From: Diabrotica undecimpunctata
Lineage: Eukaryota > Arthropoda > Insecta > Coleoptera > Chrysomelidae
Length of the DNA: 64,000 nt
Direction: 5' to 3'
Assembly: GCF_040954645.1 (NCBI RefSeq)
Contig: NC_092811.1
Span: forward strand, 124,021,411-124,085,410
Shown: piece by piece, positions 33,191 to 43,985 of the stretch
How the letters are laid out: every line of letters begins with the position of its first letter
Numbering within the stretch: position 1 is the stretch's first letter
Translations under genes and position numbers: made by a program
Notes under the pieces: generated by a model
The model's database searches: none
What the model was told of the DNA's origin: nothing
Seen by the model: the letters and a program-made list of their open reading frames with translations, nothing else

Positions 33191-36080
33191 CACATCTCAC
33201 CGCCCTCTTGTATTTTTTGTTTGTTCTACTCTGGGCTCAGTAATATTCAAAAATTCTGGGAATACATCTGCCATACGACGCTTTTTATTCTTTTCAGTGT
33301 GCTTATTCTCATAACGTCTGAAAACATATTCCTTTATAAGTTCCTTGACCAGTGCCGAAATATACATTTTACGCTTACACATTTTTTTATTATAACTAAT
33401 AAATTAACAATCAGAATAAAACAATGTATTCTATAAGTTAATGTGATGAGTTTAGGTCCTGTCCCTTGGTTCTGGCGTGATGTGGTCCCCTTCAGTGAGA
33501 GAATCACGGGTCCATGTTACTGGTCTGTTGGCCAACGTCGCTTTAGTCTTCTGATAACTCGATGTTGAGGTATTGCGGAAATTAATGGATTGGAGTGTGT
33601 GTTCACTTTTTGAATGTATTTTAATTTCTTTTGCTGGTAAACTTCTTTCACTGTTGAGATATTGAGATCCTCATAGATTCTTTGGTTGGTTACATACCAG
33701 GGTTCATCAACAATTGCTCTTAAGATTTTTGATTGGCATCTTTTTATAATAGCAATATTAGATTTACTACTACAGCCCCACAGCTCTATGCCAGATGTCC
33801 ATATTGGTTTGATAACTGTTTTATAAATTAGAATTTTATTATTTATTGACAGCTTGGAGTTTTTTTTAATTAACCAATTGATTTCTTTTTGTCTTAGTTG
33901 TATTTGTTTTCTTATTTTGGTGATGTGTTCTTTCCAACACAGGGTTTGGTCCAGGTGTAGCCCTAGGTATTTGGTTGTTTTAGTCCTGGGTATTTCCTCA
34001 TTGTTGATATATATTAGTGGTGGTGTTTCTCGTCGTAACGTGAAAGTTTTGTGGGTTGACTTGCTTTCATTTATTTTTATTTTCTATTGTTTTAGCCAGT
34101 TTTCAAGCTCATACAAATAGTCTTGGAGTTGTTGTGTAGCTATGTTAATATGTTTGTGACTTGTAATTGCTACTGTGTCATCTGCAAATATGCCAATTGT
34201 TACGTTATGTGAAGTTGGTAGATCAGACATATATAATATATATAATAAAGGTCCCAGGACGCTGCCCTGTGGAATTCCCGCCTTAATGGGATGCATTTTG
34301 GATATTTCTCCATTTACTTTTGTTCTAAACTGTCGGTTTTCCAAGTATGATGTAAGTATTCGAAAAAATGGTGGTAATATTTGTTTAATTTTATAAAGAA
34401 GTCCTTTATGCCAAACCTTATCAAAAGCTTGACGTACATCTAGTGATACCATTGGGCAATATTCCTTTTCTTCTAATGCGGAATTGATTTTATGGGTTAT
34501 TCGGTAGCATTGCTGGATAGTTAAGTGTTCTCGTCGAAATCCAAACTGATAATTTGGTATCCAATCTGCGCCTGCTAACTCATATTATGCTTTTTCCAAT
34601 CAGGATATTTTAGCAGCCACAATTTATAGGAACTACAACCTGCGACATCAATAAGAAGAGAGAATATAGCCATGGGCCAACGGTTTGTTTTTCTTTGTAC
34701 CATATATTCTTTAGCTAACTTATCGGTTGTATCGACGTCTCCTTTCGCTTTGTTGTAATGTAGAATAATTTCCGGTTTATAGGAGTGTTTTTCACCAGCC
34801 ACTTTGTCGTCAACATGATTACTTTTTCTAAAAGCAAACTTACTTGAATAATCTGTTTTATAATGATCCTGGTAGAAGCTCCCTTGGAATAAACGTTTTA
34901 TTTTTCGAAGAGTTCCACATAGAGTTATATTCTTCTTCCATAACTTATCCGCAAGTTGTAAACTCGTAAAAAAATTATCAGTTGTTATTCTGAATAACTT
35001 CCAAATAATCTATCAAGTCTAGGACAATTCTTTGGCCTTGAGCTCTTTCCGCCTTAGGACCTTGTTTTCCTAAAATTAATAGATTTAAAAATTTGCTTGT
35101 TTTCTTATTGGCAATTCAAAAACTTACCCAAATAAATTTGCATGTTTACAATAAAAGAAGTAGTGTAGTCCACAAGGGCCCATATCTTTAATCCGTACTT
35201 GTCAGGTTTGCTCTTCATATAACCTCGGAATGGTGCTTTACCTCTAAAAGGCACGAGCTGCACATCTACACACAGATGGTCGCCTGGAATAAGTTATTTC
35301 TTAAAATTAGAAATAAAAACATCACAGACATCTCTGATTGGGGCCAGTTTATCTACTGATTTTCATTTTTGTCTGGTTTCAAAATTATGAAAACGTATAA
35401 ATGAAGTTATTTGTTTGACCCATCTTTAGACATAGCAGCTGGTATTATAGGACGGCAATGAGCAATATCGTTACACCAAAGCATAATATCGATCGCCTCT
35501 TTCGATCCATGAAAAGCTCCAAGTATAAGCAATACTCCAATATACACTTGAATCCCTACAGAATCAACGCAAACATACACTTTAGTTTTATTTGGGTTTT
35601 CACTATTCCATTTATCGTAATACGCTTGAGCCTTCCGATTAGTTTCCATGACAATTATGTTTAGAATTTCGTCTGAAAAAAATACAAGAGGAAAACGTTT
35701 TTGATACTTATATAATCATCACTGTAACTTGTAAGTCCTAGAGCATGTCTACGAATATTGGCCTTTGCGCGTTTCACTTTTCTGGTTTTTGGCAACCTTG
35801 ACCACTCAGTTGCATCTTTAGATACATATACCGGTAAGACTTCCGAGTCAGTAACTGTTGCTTCATTTTGCTCTATGCTTTGATCAATAATAAGGTCATT
35901 TTCTTCTTCTACCTCTGTTATATTGTCTTCATTTTCTAAATCACTTGCTGTATCCTCATTGATATCAAGCTCTGGATCATCACTTTCAAGTAAAAGTTCA
36001 TCTTTACTTAGTTGCTTCCAGCTAGATATAAATGAAACGTAACTCATGTTTAGAATTTCATCCACTATTCACAAATACGA
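33190..36080 (-). pseudogene. Second piggyBac-like transposase, decayed, split by a Jockey-like fragment
   Basis: Right to left: an acidic N-terminus (EDTASDLENEDNITEVEEEN) at 35.9 kb, IQVYIGVLLILGAFHGSKEA, then LCVDVQLVPFRGKAPFRGYM (first catalytic Asp), KPDKYGLKIWALVD, ITTDNFFTSLQLADKLW (second), KAKGDVDTTDKLAKEY (third), and beyond the inserted fragment the tail KRKMYISALVKELIKEYVFR. Two stretches look like short introns: GGTAAGTTT donor at about 35,125 with TTTTAG acceptor at about 35,065, and a TTCCAG acceptor at about 35,290. Frameshifts show the gene is dead. Confidence 0.75.
33445..34560 (-). mobile_element. Jockey-like non-LTR reverse transcriptase, 3' part, inserted in piggyBac-like relic
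   Basis: The minus strand reads LDVRQAFDKVWHKGLLYKI, IPQGSVLGPLLY and IGIFADDTVAI (catalytic FADD), then TKYLGLHLDQTL, GIELWGCSSKSNI and EPWYVTNQRIYEDL towards the 3' end. The frame breaks at about 34085. It lacks the endonuclease and N-terminal RT. Confidence 0.8.
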
Positions 36081-36124
36081 CAAGAAACCAACTGACACTG
36101 GAACTCAATATATTTATATTGTTT

Positions 36125-36387
36125 CTTTGATCAGATAAAAGGCATATATCGAGCACAGTTTAATTAAATCTTGCCCAAGTACTTTCAATCCCTAGATCAT
36201 CTTCAGGGGCATTTCGTCAATTGTGGCCTATCCGGCAAGAACAAGATGTCAATGACATGATGACATCTTGTTCTTGCCGGATAGGCCACAATTGACGAAA
36301 TGCCCCTGAAGATGATCTAGGGATCGAAAGTACTTGGGCAAGATTTAATTAAACTGTGCTCGATATATGCCTTTTATCTGATCAAAG
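36125..36387. repeat. 263-bp near-perfect palindrome holding hammerhead-like motifs on both strands
   Basis: Arms of about 127 bp run outward from a 9-bp centre at 36252-36260, with one mismatch that I can see (A versus G near 36192). Each arm contains GCCC CTGAAGA TGATC...GATC GAAA GTAC TT GGGC (36302-36339 on plus, 36173-36210 on minus), which lines up with a hammerhead ribozyme. It could extrude as a cruciform, and an RNA copy would fold into a long hairpin. Confidence 0.85.
36302..36339 (+). ncRNA. Candidate hammerhead ribozyme, right arm of the palindrome
   Basis: Stem I would be GCCC with GGGC, the core CUGAAGA fits CUGANGA exactly, stem II pairs GATC with GATC around TAGG, then GAAA, and stem III is the tiny self-complementary GUAC, followed by the cleavage triplet CUU before GGGC. 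Short palindromic stem III is typical of dimer-acting hammerheads of retroelements. The minus-strand copy in the left arm has one change in stem II (G-U pair). Cleavage after U is usually slower than after C. Confidence 0.5.
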
Positions 36388-36575
36388 TTCATTTATTCGA
36401 GCATTCAACCTTATATTTATTTATATTGTTTCGTTAAATTTTATCGCAGCTCGGAGAATTCTCCATTTAAACATGCAAAAGCCTTACATAAAACGATAGT
36501 ACACTTATAGTCGGTATTAATCCGTTAAATCTATGGGATTCCCACATTATTACAATTTTATTAGAATTCATTTTA

Positions 36576-38264
36576 CTACTACTACTAAGGATTTCCACAG
36601 TTTTCACTGTCTTCCTTCACTCAGCCGTTTTCTCCAATTTTCCCTGTCATTCCAGTCTCCATCTCGCAGGGTTCTTTTCTCCATAGCCTCGTCGATTTCA
36701 TCTCTGAATGACCTTCGGGGTCTTCCTCTCTTTCTTCTTCCAATCGGGCTCCATTCTGTGATTTTGTTTATCCAGCGTCCTCTGCCCGCTCTTCTGACGT
36801 AGCCGTACCAGGATAGTCTCTTCTCCTCTATATAGTCGATTATGTCTGCTTGCACTCCCATTCTCCGCTTAATCTCTGCGTTTTCAATTCTGTCTCTTTT
36901 TGTAAGTCTACAGCTTCTCCTCAGGAACTCCATTTCTACTGCTCTTATTCTACCTCTATTTCTCTTGTTTATTGTCCAGTTTTCGGACCCATATGTCAGG
37001 ATACTTCTTGTCAGGGTATTATATATTCTCTTTTTTGTCTTTATCGTAATGTTCTTATCCCACAACACTGAGTTTAGTTGTCTTATACAGTTTCTTGTTT
37101 GTCTCAGTCTGTTGTTTATATCTTCTTCTGTTGTTCCCTGGTTCGATATTATGGTTCCTAAATACTTGAATTTATCTGTTCCATTTATTTGTCTTCCCTC
37201 ATCTATCTCTAGGTTTCTCATATTCTTGTTTTCTGTTGTTAGGTATTCGGTTTTCTCTAAGTTTATTTCCATTCCGTTGTTTTTATATTCTTCTTCTAGT
37301 TTTCTGAGCATAAAGCTGAGATCTTCTTCATCTTGTGCGATGACTACTTGATCGTCGGCAAAACTTAAGGTGTATAGGTATTCGTCTCTTACTGGTATGC
37401 CCATTCCTTCGCACTTTCTCCTCCATGGTTTGAGTGTCTTTTCCAAGAATATTTTAAACAGAGTAGGGGACGTAGCACAGCCTTGTAGAAGTCCTTTTGT
37501 CGTCTTAAATGGATTGTAGGCTTTATTTCCACATTTAATAGCTACTTTGTTTTCTTTGTATAGTGCTTTAACTGCTTTTATTAGTGTTTGTCGGATTCCG
37601 AGATCATTCATTGCTTCCCATAATTTGACTCTAGGTATTGAGTCATATGCTTTCTTTAGATCAACAAAGGCCAGATGGACCGGTCTACCTTTTGCCATTT
37701 TCTTCTCTATCAGTTGTTCTAATGTGTACGTATGATCTAGGCATGATTTTCCTACTGTGAACCCTGCTTGGTATTCTCCAATTTTTCCTATTATTTCAGT
37801 TTCTAGTTTTTCCTTAATAATTTTCCCGTAAAGTCTACCTACCGACGATATTATACTAATTCCTCTATAGTTTTCACATTTTTTCCTGTTTCCTTTCTTA
37901 TGTATGGATGTGATGTATGCTTGTGTCCATTCCGCAGGTATTTCTTCTCCATTTAGTCCTCTTTCGAACATTCTATGTAGCATGCGGAATAACTTTTCCG
38001 TTCCGTTTTTAATTAGTTCGTTTGGTATTCCTCCGGGTCCTTTGGCTTTTTTGTTCTTCAATGTCTTGATTGCTCTCTTAACTTCTGACAGGCTTATTTC
38101 TATCTGGTCGTATGCCCCATTTCCTGTATGTTCTATATTCTCTTCCTGAAATTGGGGACGGTTTTCTGTAAGTAGTTCTACGTAGTATTCTTGCCACTCG
38201 TTTTCACTAATTTTGCCGATCTGGGATTTCTCTGTCTTATTTCGTTGAAGTGCTTTTAATAAGA
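36576..38264 (-). CDS. RTE-like reverse transcriptase, 5' truncated with open frame (family C)
   Basis: The minus-strand frame is open from the truncation point to a stop at about 36604, some 550 residues. It contains KAKGPGGIPNELIK, IHKKGN, YRGISIISSVGRLYGKII, AFVDLKKAYDSIPR, LLQGCATSPTLFKIF, LSFADDQVVIAQ (catalytic FADD), FKYLGTIISNQG, ILTYGSENWTINKR and WYGYVRRAGRGRW to KRGRPRRSFRDEI. The endonuclease is missing, so it cannot act alone, but the RT itself may be competent. A 13-bp duplication AGAATTCATTTTA flanks it (36563-36575 and 38265-38277) and it ends in an AGTAGTAGTAG tail. Confidence 0.9.
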
Positions 38265-38277
38265 AGAATTCATTTTA

Positions 38278-39240
38278 TATGACATAAAAGGCTGGCCAGG
38301 GTATTAGGATACCCCAGCCTATAAAATTGAAGTTTAAATTTAACCTAACCGTTAAATGTTCTTGTAGGCATAATTGTTTATCAAAACAATATATAAACTA
38401 CAGATAGATGGAATACTGCCGACTAAAAATTAAGATCTATAAAGTAACAGCCAAAAATTGTGATCTGGGGTCAAAATAGACCTCGGCCATTAAAAAAACA
38501 AATTGACAAACTTCTATATAGTCTAGTTTTTGTTGTGCAATTATCATGCGAAATCTATTAAATATATTTTAATGAAATTTGATGGACTATTTTATTATGT
38601 TATAAGGATTTTTCGTACGAGTTGTGAAGGTCTTACGTGCAATCTATATGGTTGAAAAACGTTGAATAATCAAAGGCTTGTTTCCCCTTTTTTGTATTTA
38701 TTGCTATTTTGCAGCAAGGGTAATAAATTAAACATTCTTAAAACATTAAGTAGCCGTATTTTATAGAAAATTTAATTGTCGCTATTTTTTTACGACTTTA
38801 CTCCAAAATGAGTTGTTTTTAAAGTTATAAGCAAGGAAAGCAGAAAAAAATTAATATTTTTAGTAGTTTTTAAATATTTTAAATTTTTTATTAATGTTTC
38901 CGACCTATTTGAGAGTGAGAATAAGTCAATTATTGACAGATTACTGAAGTTATCATCGAACTATTTCTGCAAAAATCCCAATGCCACCTCTAACATCCAA
39001 ATTTAGTCGTTTTTTTTCACAGATCCGCCCTGGTCTAATCGCCGTAAATACACACTCAAAAATGTTTTGCATAATGTAATATTTTCAAAATTATCCACCA
39101 AATCTGGTGAAATCTATTTTTTTTTAACAAAATACTTTATTATATATATATATATTCAAAATTGTAGGTTTTGAAAAAAACAATAAACAAAATTTAAAGG
39201 ATTAACAATTTAATATTATTATTTATAATATGTATAATAA
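38278..39240. other. AT-rich non-coding stretch with a small inverted motif
   Basis: GGCTGGCCAGGGTATTAGGA followed by TACCCCAGCC (38291-38320) can form a hairpin, and GGGGTCAAAATAGACCTC at about 38465 another. Such hairpins are common at DNA-transposon ends, but no partner was found. No gene is seen. Confidence 0.4.
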
Positions 39241-39280
39241 ATATATTTTTAAAAATTTGTACAGATATAGGAACTAATAT

Positions 39281-40010
39281 TTAATATGCCGTATTTCCAC
39301 CTCTTGCATCAATGCAAGACTGAATGCAATGTCCCATGCTTCTTATAAGTGTATTAATGTAGTTCTGGTCCATGGTGCCCCATTCTTCAATCGCTGCTGT
39401 TCTAAGGTCTTGTAGTGTCCTTGGGGGTGGCTGCAGAGACTGAATTTTTCTTTTGAGCATATCCCATCCGTGCTCAATGGGATTAAGGTCAGGTGAGCAA
39501 GGTGGCCATTGTAATCTAACGATATCTTCTATCTCTAAAAAATCTGCCACATGTCTCGTACGATGGGGAGGCGCATTGTCGTCCATAAAAATCAATTCTG
39601 GACCAACAGATCCTCGCCACAAGCATACAACAGGCCTAAGAATGGTATCAATATAAATTTGTCCATTCATGTTACCAACAATAGGAATTAAAGGAGTTTT
39701 ATTATTTAGCATGAAGCTAACCCAAAACATTATGGAGCCACCTTGATATCGGACTCTTTGGACAGCTTGGTTAAGTCTATTCTATCGATTTGGGTTCCTC
39801 CAAATCCTAATTGGGCGATTATCCGACAAAAGGCTAATTTTGGTTTCATCAGAAAATAACACGTTTCCACATCTGTTGTCATGCCATTGTAAATGTTCAT
39901 TGGCCCATTCCAGTGGAATCCTTTTCTGTTCTAACTTAAGCTTTGGTACAAACAATGGTCTTATTTTGAATGTAATCTGTTTCTAATAGTCTGATCGCAA
40001 ATTACAATAT
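39281..40010 (-). pseudogene. Tc1-type transposase (DD34E), N-terminal part degraded
   Basis: The C-terminal 149 residues are open: IFMDDNAPPHRTRHVADFL and WPPCSPDLNPIEHGWDMLKR have 34 residues between the second Asp and the Glu, the classic Tc1 spacing. The portion with the first Asp (39731-40000) is broken by shifts and stops, though RVRYQGGSIMFWVS and FLMKPKLAFCRI are legible. No terminal repeats were identified with certainty. Confidence 0.85.
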
Positions 40011-40379
40011 TATGAGCTTGCTGGAGCTCTCTTCTAATAGATGGGGCAGTGATAGAGCTACAAAGTCAGTAAAACGCAAACCAATTTTTACAAATATCGG
40101 TTTTCTAAAACTGATGAACGCAATATGAATAGTAAGAATCTTTGCGACAATTAAGAAACAAAAAACAAGCAATAAAATTATTTTAGTAGACAAAAAAAAT
40201 CAGTGCAAAAAATTTCAAATGAGAAACATTCAGTGGCGTTACAGAAAATATGCAAAACATTTTTGAGTGTGTGTATACTATATAAATACTTTTTATTCTA
40301 TTTTACTATTTTTCGTTGGGAATAAGCCACAATTTTACTTTAATGATTTTAATTTTTGTGTCTTGTCGTAGATGTTTGT

Positions 40380-41640
40380 TCTTCTAGATCTCACTCCATG
40401 TGACTCCGCTTTGTACTGGTATACACTGTGTAAGTTTTCCATTTATCTTTGCCTGTATTCGATTATGGAAGTAGATGTTTTCGATGGTTTGTACAATATT
40501 GATTGATATGTTTCTTTTATGCAGTAGGTGTAAGATTAGATGCGATCAAAAGCCTTTCGCAGGTCTATAAAAAATAGATATGCTGGTATATTGCACTCGA
40601 TGGCCTTTTCTGTGATTTGTCTTAGTATAAATACGGCGTCTACGTAGGATCTTCCGGATCTGAATCATTGTTGTTCATCTGATGAAGTCGTTAGTTTATT
40701 GATTTTGTTGGTTATGACTTTTGTGGTAAGCTTAAGTGCGGTGTTCGGTAGATTTATACCTCTATAATTGTTGGGGTCTTCTTTATCTCCTTTCTTAAAC
40801 ATTGGTATCAATATGCTGTTTCTCCATGCGTATGGTATCTTGCAGCACAATATTAGTTTTTGTATAAGTTTTGTCATCTCTATGGTTATACTTTCTTTTC
40901 CTTGTTTTAGCAGCATGTTGGTTAGTCCGTCTGGTCCTGGTAACTTTCTATTTTTGAGTGAATTTATGACTATCTCTACTTCCTGAAAACTGATTTCTAT
41001 TTCATTTCTTAATTCAGGTACGTTATTGTGTTGATTATTATTTTCCTTTCCTTTAAACAGTTCCGTCGGGTATCTTTCCCATTCGTTTGTTGGTATGTTA
41101 TTGTATCTGCCGTTTCTTTCCGTTGGTTTCTTATGAATATCCATATTTGTGTTTGTGTACCGTAGAAGTCGCTTTCCATCCTTTTTGTAAATTGTTCCCA
41201 GTGTTCATTTTTTGTTCTTCTTACCAACTGCTTTGTTTCATTTCGTATTCTGTTCTATAGGTGTCTCGGGATTCTGAAGTATTTGATGTTTTGTACTTCG
41301 TGTAGACCTTTTGTTCCTCATTACATTTCTCTTTTATTTCTTTTCTAAACCAAGGTGTATTGTTGTTGTTTCTTCTGTTCAGTATGACTTTGCGTTTTCC
41401 TAGTTGCTGCATCTTCAATGTTGTTTTTATTTTCTCCCAGCTCGCGTTTATATCTTCGATGTAGTCTATTTGTTTCAGCTGTATCTTCTGTGCTAGCCTC
41501 CTTTGATACATTTCTCTTGTAAAGTAGTTCCACAGTGATTCTACATTGAATTTTTTCTCGGTGATTTCCTGTAGAAAATATTTTGGTGTCATTTTCATTA
41601 TTATTTTTGCTAGTACTAGCTTGTGTCTACTCACTGCGTC
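40380..41640 (-). pseudogene. RTE-like fragment (family F): linker and N-terminal RT
   Basis: From right to left on minus: SRHKLVLAKIIMKMTPKYF and WFRKEIKEKCNEEQKVYTKY (linker after the endonuclease), EHWEQFTKRMESDFYGTQ, then LKNRKLPGPDGLTNMLLKQG, LIPMFKKGDKEDPNNYRGIN, FRSG-S-VDAVFILRQITEKA and FFIDLRKAFDRI. It ends before the catalytic loop. Several frame changes and stops are present. Confidence 0.75.
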
Positions 41641-42484
41641 TTTTGAGTTTAAACTTCGTATATCTAAGAATACATATACAAAATATATATAGTATTTACT
41701 ATGGACTATTGCTTACATATGCATATTGATTACAGAGTACATATCGGTAACAAATTCGGCACATTTTTCTAATTATTAAAATTTCACACTGAGTGTTTTT
41801 AGATGTCAAAACATCACAGAATAGACTTACTATTTATAAAAATTTACACTTCAAATAAGACATATACTCAAAACAACTACCATTCTCCTTTTATCTTTTC
41901 TAATACCCCAACAGGATATTATAATGATAAAAACATCAAATGATTAACATTATTTTTTTGACATCAAAAATTTATTGTGCACAATATTTCAAAAACAACC
42001 TAAATTTTTAAAACAAGAATTGTTTTTCTCGAATACACGATAAATTTTAATCTTTTATGTTGTGTCTTTTCTTAATAAAATCTGATGTCATCGTGAACAA
42101 ATACTTTTGACATATTTGTGTTGCTATATTATTTAATATCGCCGTTAAAAACTGTAAAATATAATAGCTGTAGGATATAAAGTGTTGAAATATTTTTATA
42201 AACAATAGAAAAAAGTGTCAAAATAGCGGAATTATTATTTAGTAATGTATAAAAAATTAGGTGAAAGCTACGAGGGGTATACAAATTATAATTTTTATAT
42301 TTTATTTGCAAATATATATTTTACTGTATATTCTGTCGATTGTATCGATTTTTTGACAAGGTCTTCTTTATATCTTCACCAGTGGACTCTAACCAGTACG
42401 ACAGTCAATCATCTTATTATATCATGTTGCTTAACCCTGTATCTAGTGTTGATGCTTTCAAGAGATGTTGGTGATCAACACCTA
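41641..42484. other. AT-rich non-coding stretch
   Basis: No frame, repeat or motif that I recognise, apart from the TA at the right edge that serves as target of the following TIR element. Confidence 0.5.
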
Positions 42485-43429
42485 TAGCATTTTTCATATA
42501 AAAATGCTTGCACGTCATTTAAGATTTACGACGTCAGAACCCCACAGCGTTGCCAAAACATCAGAATAGTTAGTAAGTGAGGAATTTTTAAAATGTCAAC
42601 TATTTGTCAAACTATTATATTAACAGTAAATACACTTAGTTTTAAGACTACTGCAACACACTAAAATCCATTAGAAAACATTTTAATACAAAATTATATA
42701 TTCTAAATTTTAAACTTACCTCTTTTAGGGCTTTAATAGTAAAAACGTCCCATCATTATTTCTTATTCAAAATAATCTATCTTATATGAAATCTTATCAG
42801 CTTTCTACAGACTATTTATTTGTTTTGGCATAGCACAATCACAATACACAACAATAATTAGTTTTTAAAGCTATTAATCTAAATTCAATATATATTTATA
42901 AATACAATTTATTATTATATATTATATTATGATCAAATTGTGCAAGAAATCAAAACATAAACAAAATTCTTACTCTAAAAAAGCGGCAACACTTTATACA
43001 CTTTTGCCACACGCTGAACTGTCAATAAAAGTTGAAGTATTCCTGTATCAGTTCCGTACAATTGTCTTATCTATTTAATTAAAATTATTATTTCGTAGAA
43101 TATTAGACTTAAAGACTTATTTCATAAAAATTATATTTTTAATAATAACAAATGTTTTTGGTTATTTAATCAATATAATTCTAAAATTTCCAAAATAATG
43201 ATGATTTTATTTTTTTGATTATTACACCATGTTGACGCCTATGAAAGATCTAGCAGTTCCGTATGGGTTTCGTATTCGTGGGGTATTCGTGGGGATTTCG
43301 TATTCGTATATATGGGTTTCGTGTTAGGAAAATTTGAACTCTAAGGTTGACGTTCTGGAAATTTTAAATATAAGTGACGTCACTTTATATAAATTGTGAC
43401 GTGCAAGCATTTTTATATGAAAAGTGCTA
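42485..43429. mobile_element. Non-autonomous TIR transposon, 945 bp, TA target duplication
   Basis: The left end TAGCATTTTTCATATAAAAA and its continuation TGCTTGCACGTCA match the inverted right end with one mismatch over about 36 bp, then diverge. TA flanks both ends. There is no coding frame. The left 590 bp are repeated at 58839-59425 with around 90% identity by eye, so it is a dispersed family. Confidence 0.8.
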
Positions 43430-43431
43430 TA

Positions 43432-43985
43432 CTTGATGTAGTATAAATTCCGATGCATGTCATTATCTACGTCAGAGATCTAAGTTGACATTGTTGTCTA
43501 ATTACAAAAAAAATCCTGTACTCATTTTAAATCAAATATATCACATAATTATTGCAGAGGCGGATTATACGACAAAATAAAATAATATTCAATGTAAATA
43601 AATAATAAAAAATTAGAAATAGGAAACAAACATTATGTAATAATCTTACGTTAAAAACAATTTGAGCTGCTTGTGTAGTATAAATAATTAAAATAGAATC
43701 AAAAATAAACACTTTTTTTATTACTTATTTACTTTGTAATATTTTGTAACAACTAAATTTTCAAATGTTAATTAATCTTTTTCATCAGCTTTATATAAGT
43801 TTTACTTTTCTGATCGACACGATGATGGTTTTTATAATTTGTGAACAATGTAAAAAAGTGTGGTGCTTAAAAGTTACACACTAGTACATGCTTCTGATTC
43901 CAGATTTTATTCTTTCTTTTAATGCTCAAAGACCCATAAGATGCTTTACTTACCAATAACTCTCTATGTCACAGGTGCTACTGGA
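43432..43985. other. Non-coding stretch
   Basis: AT-rich, with no recognisable coding or repeat structure. It lies between the TIR element and the Helitron relic. Confidence 0.5.

Noticed and set aside
33197..33382. Independent small basic protein
   Set aside because: Fits the C-terminal tail of the piggyBac-like relic cut off by the Jockey-like insertion.
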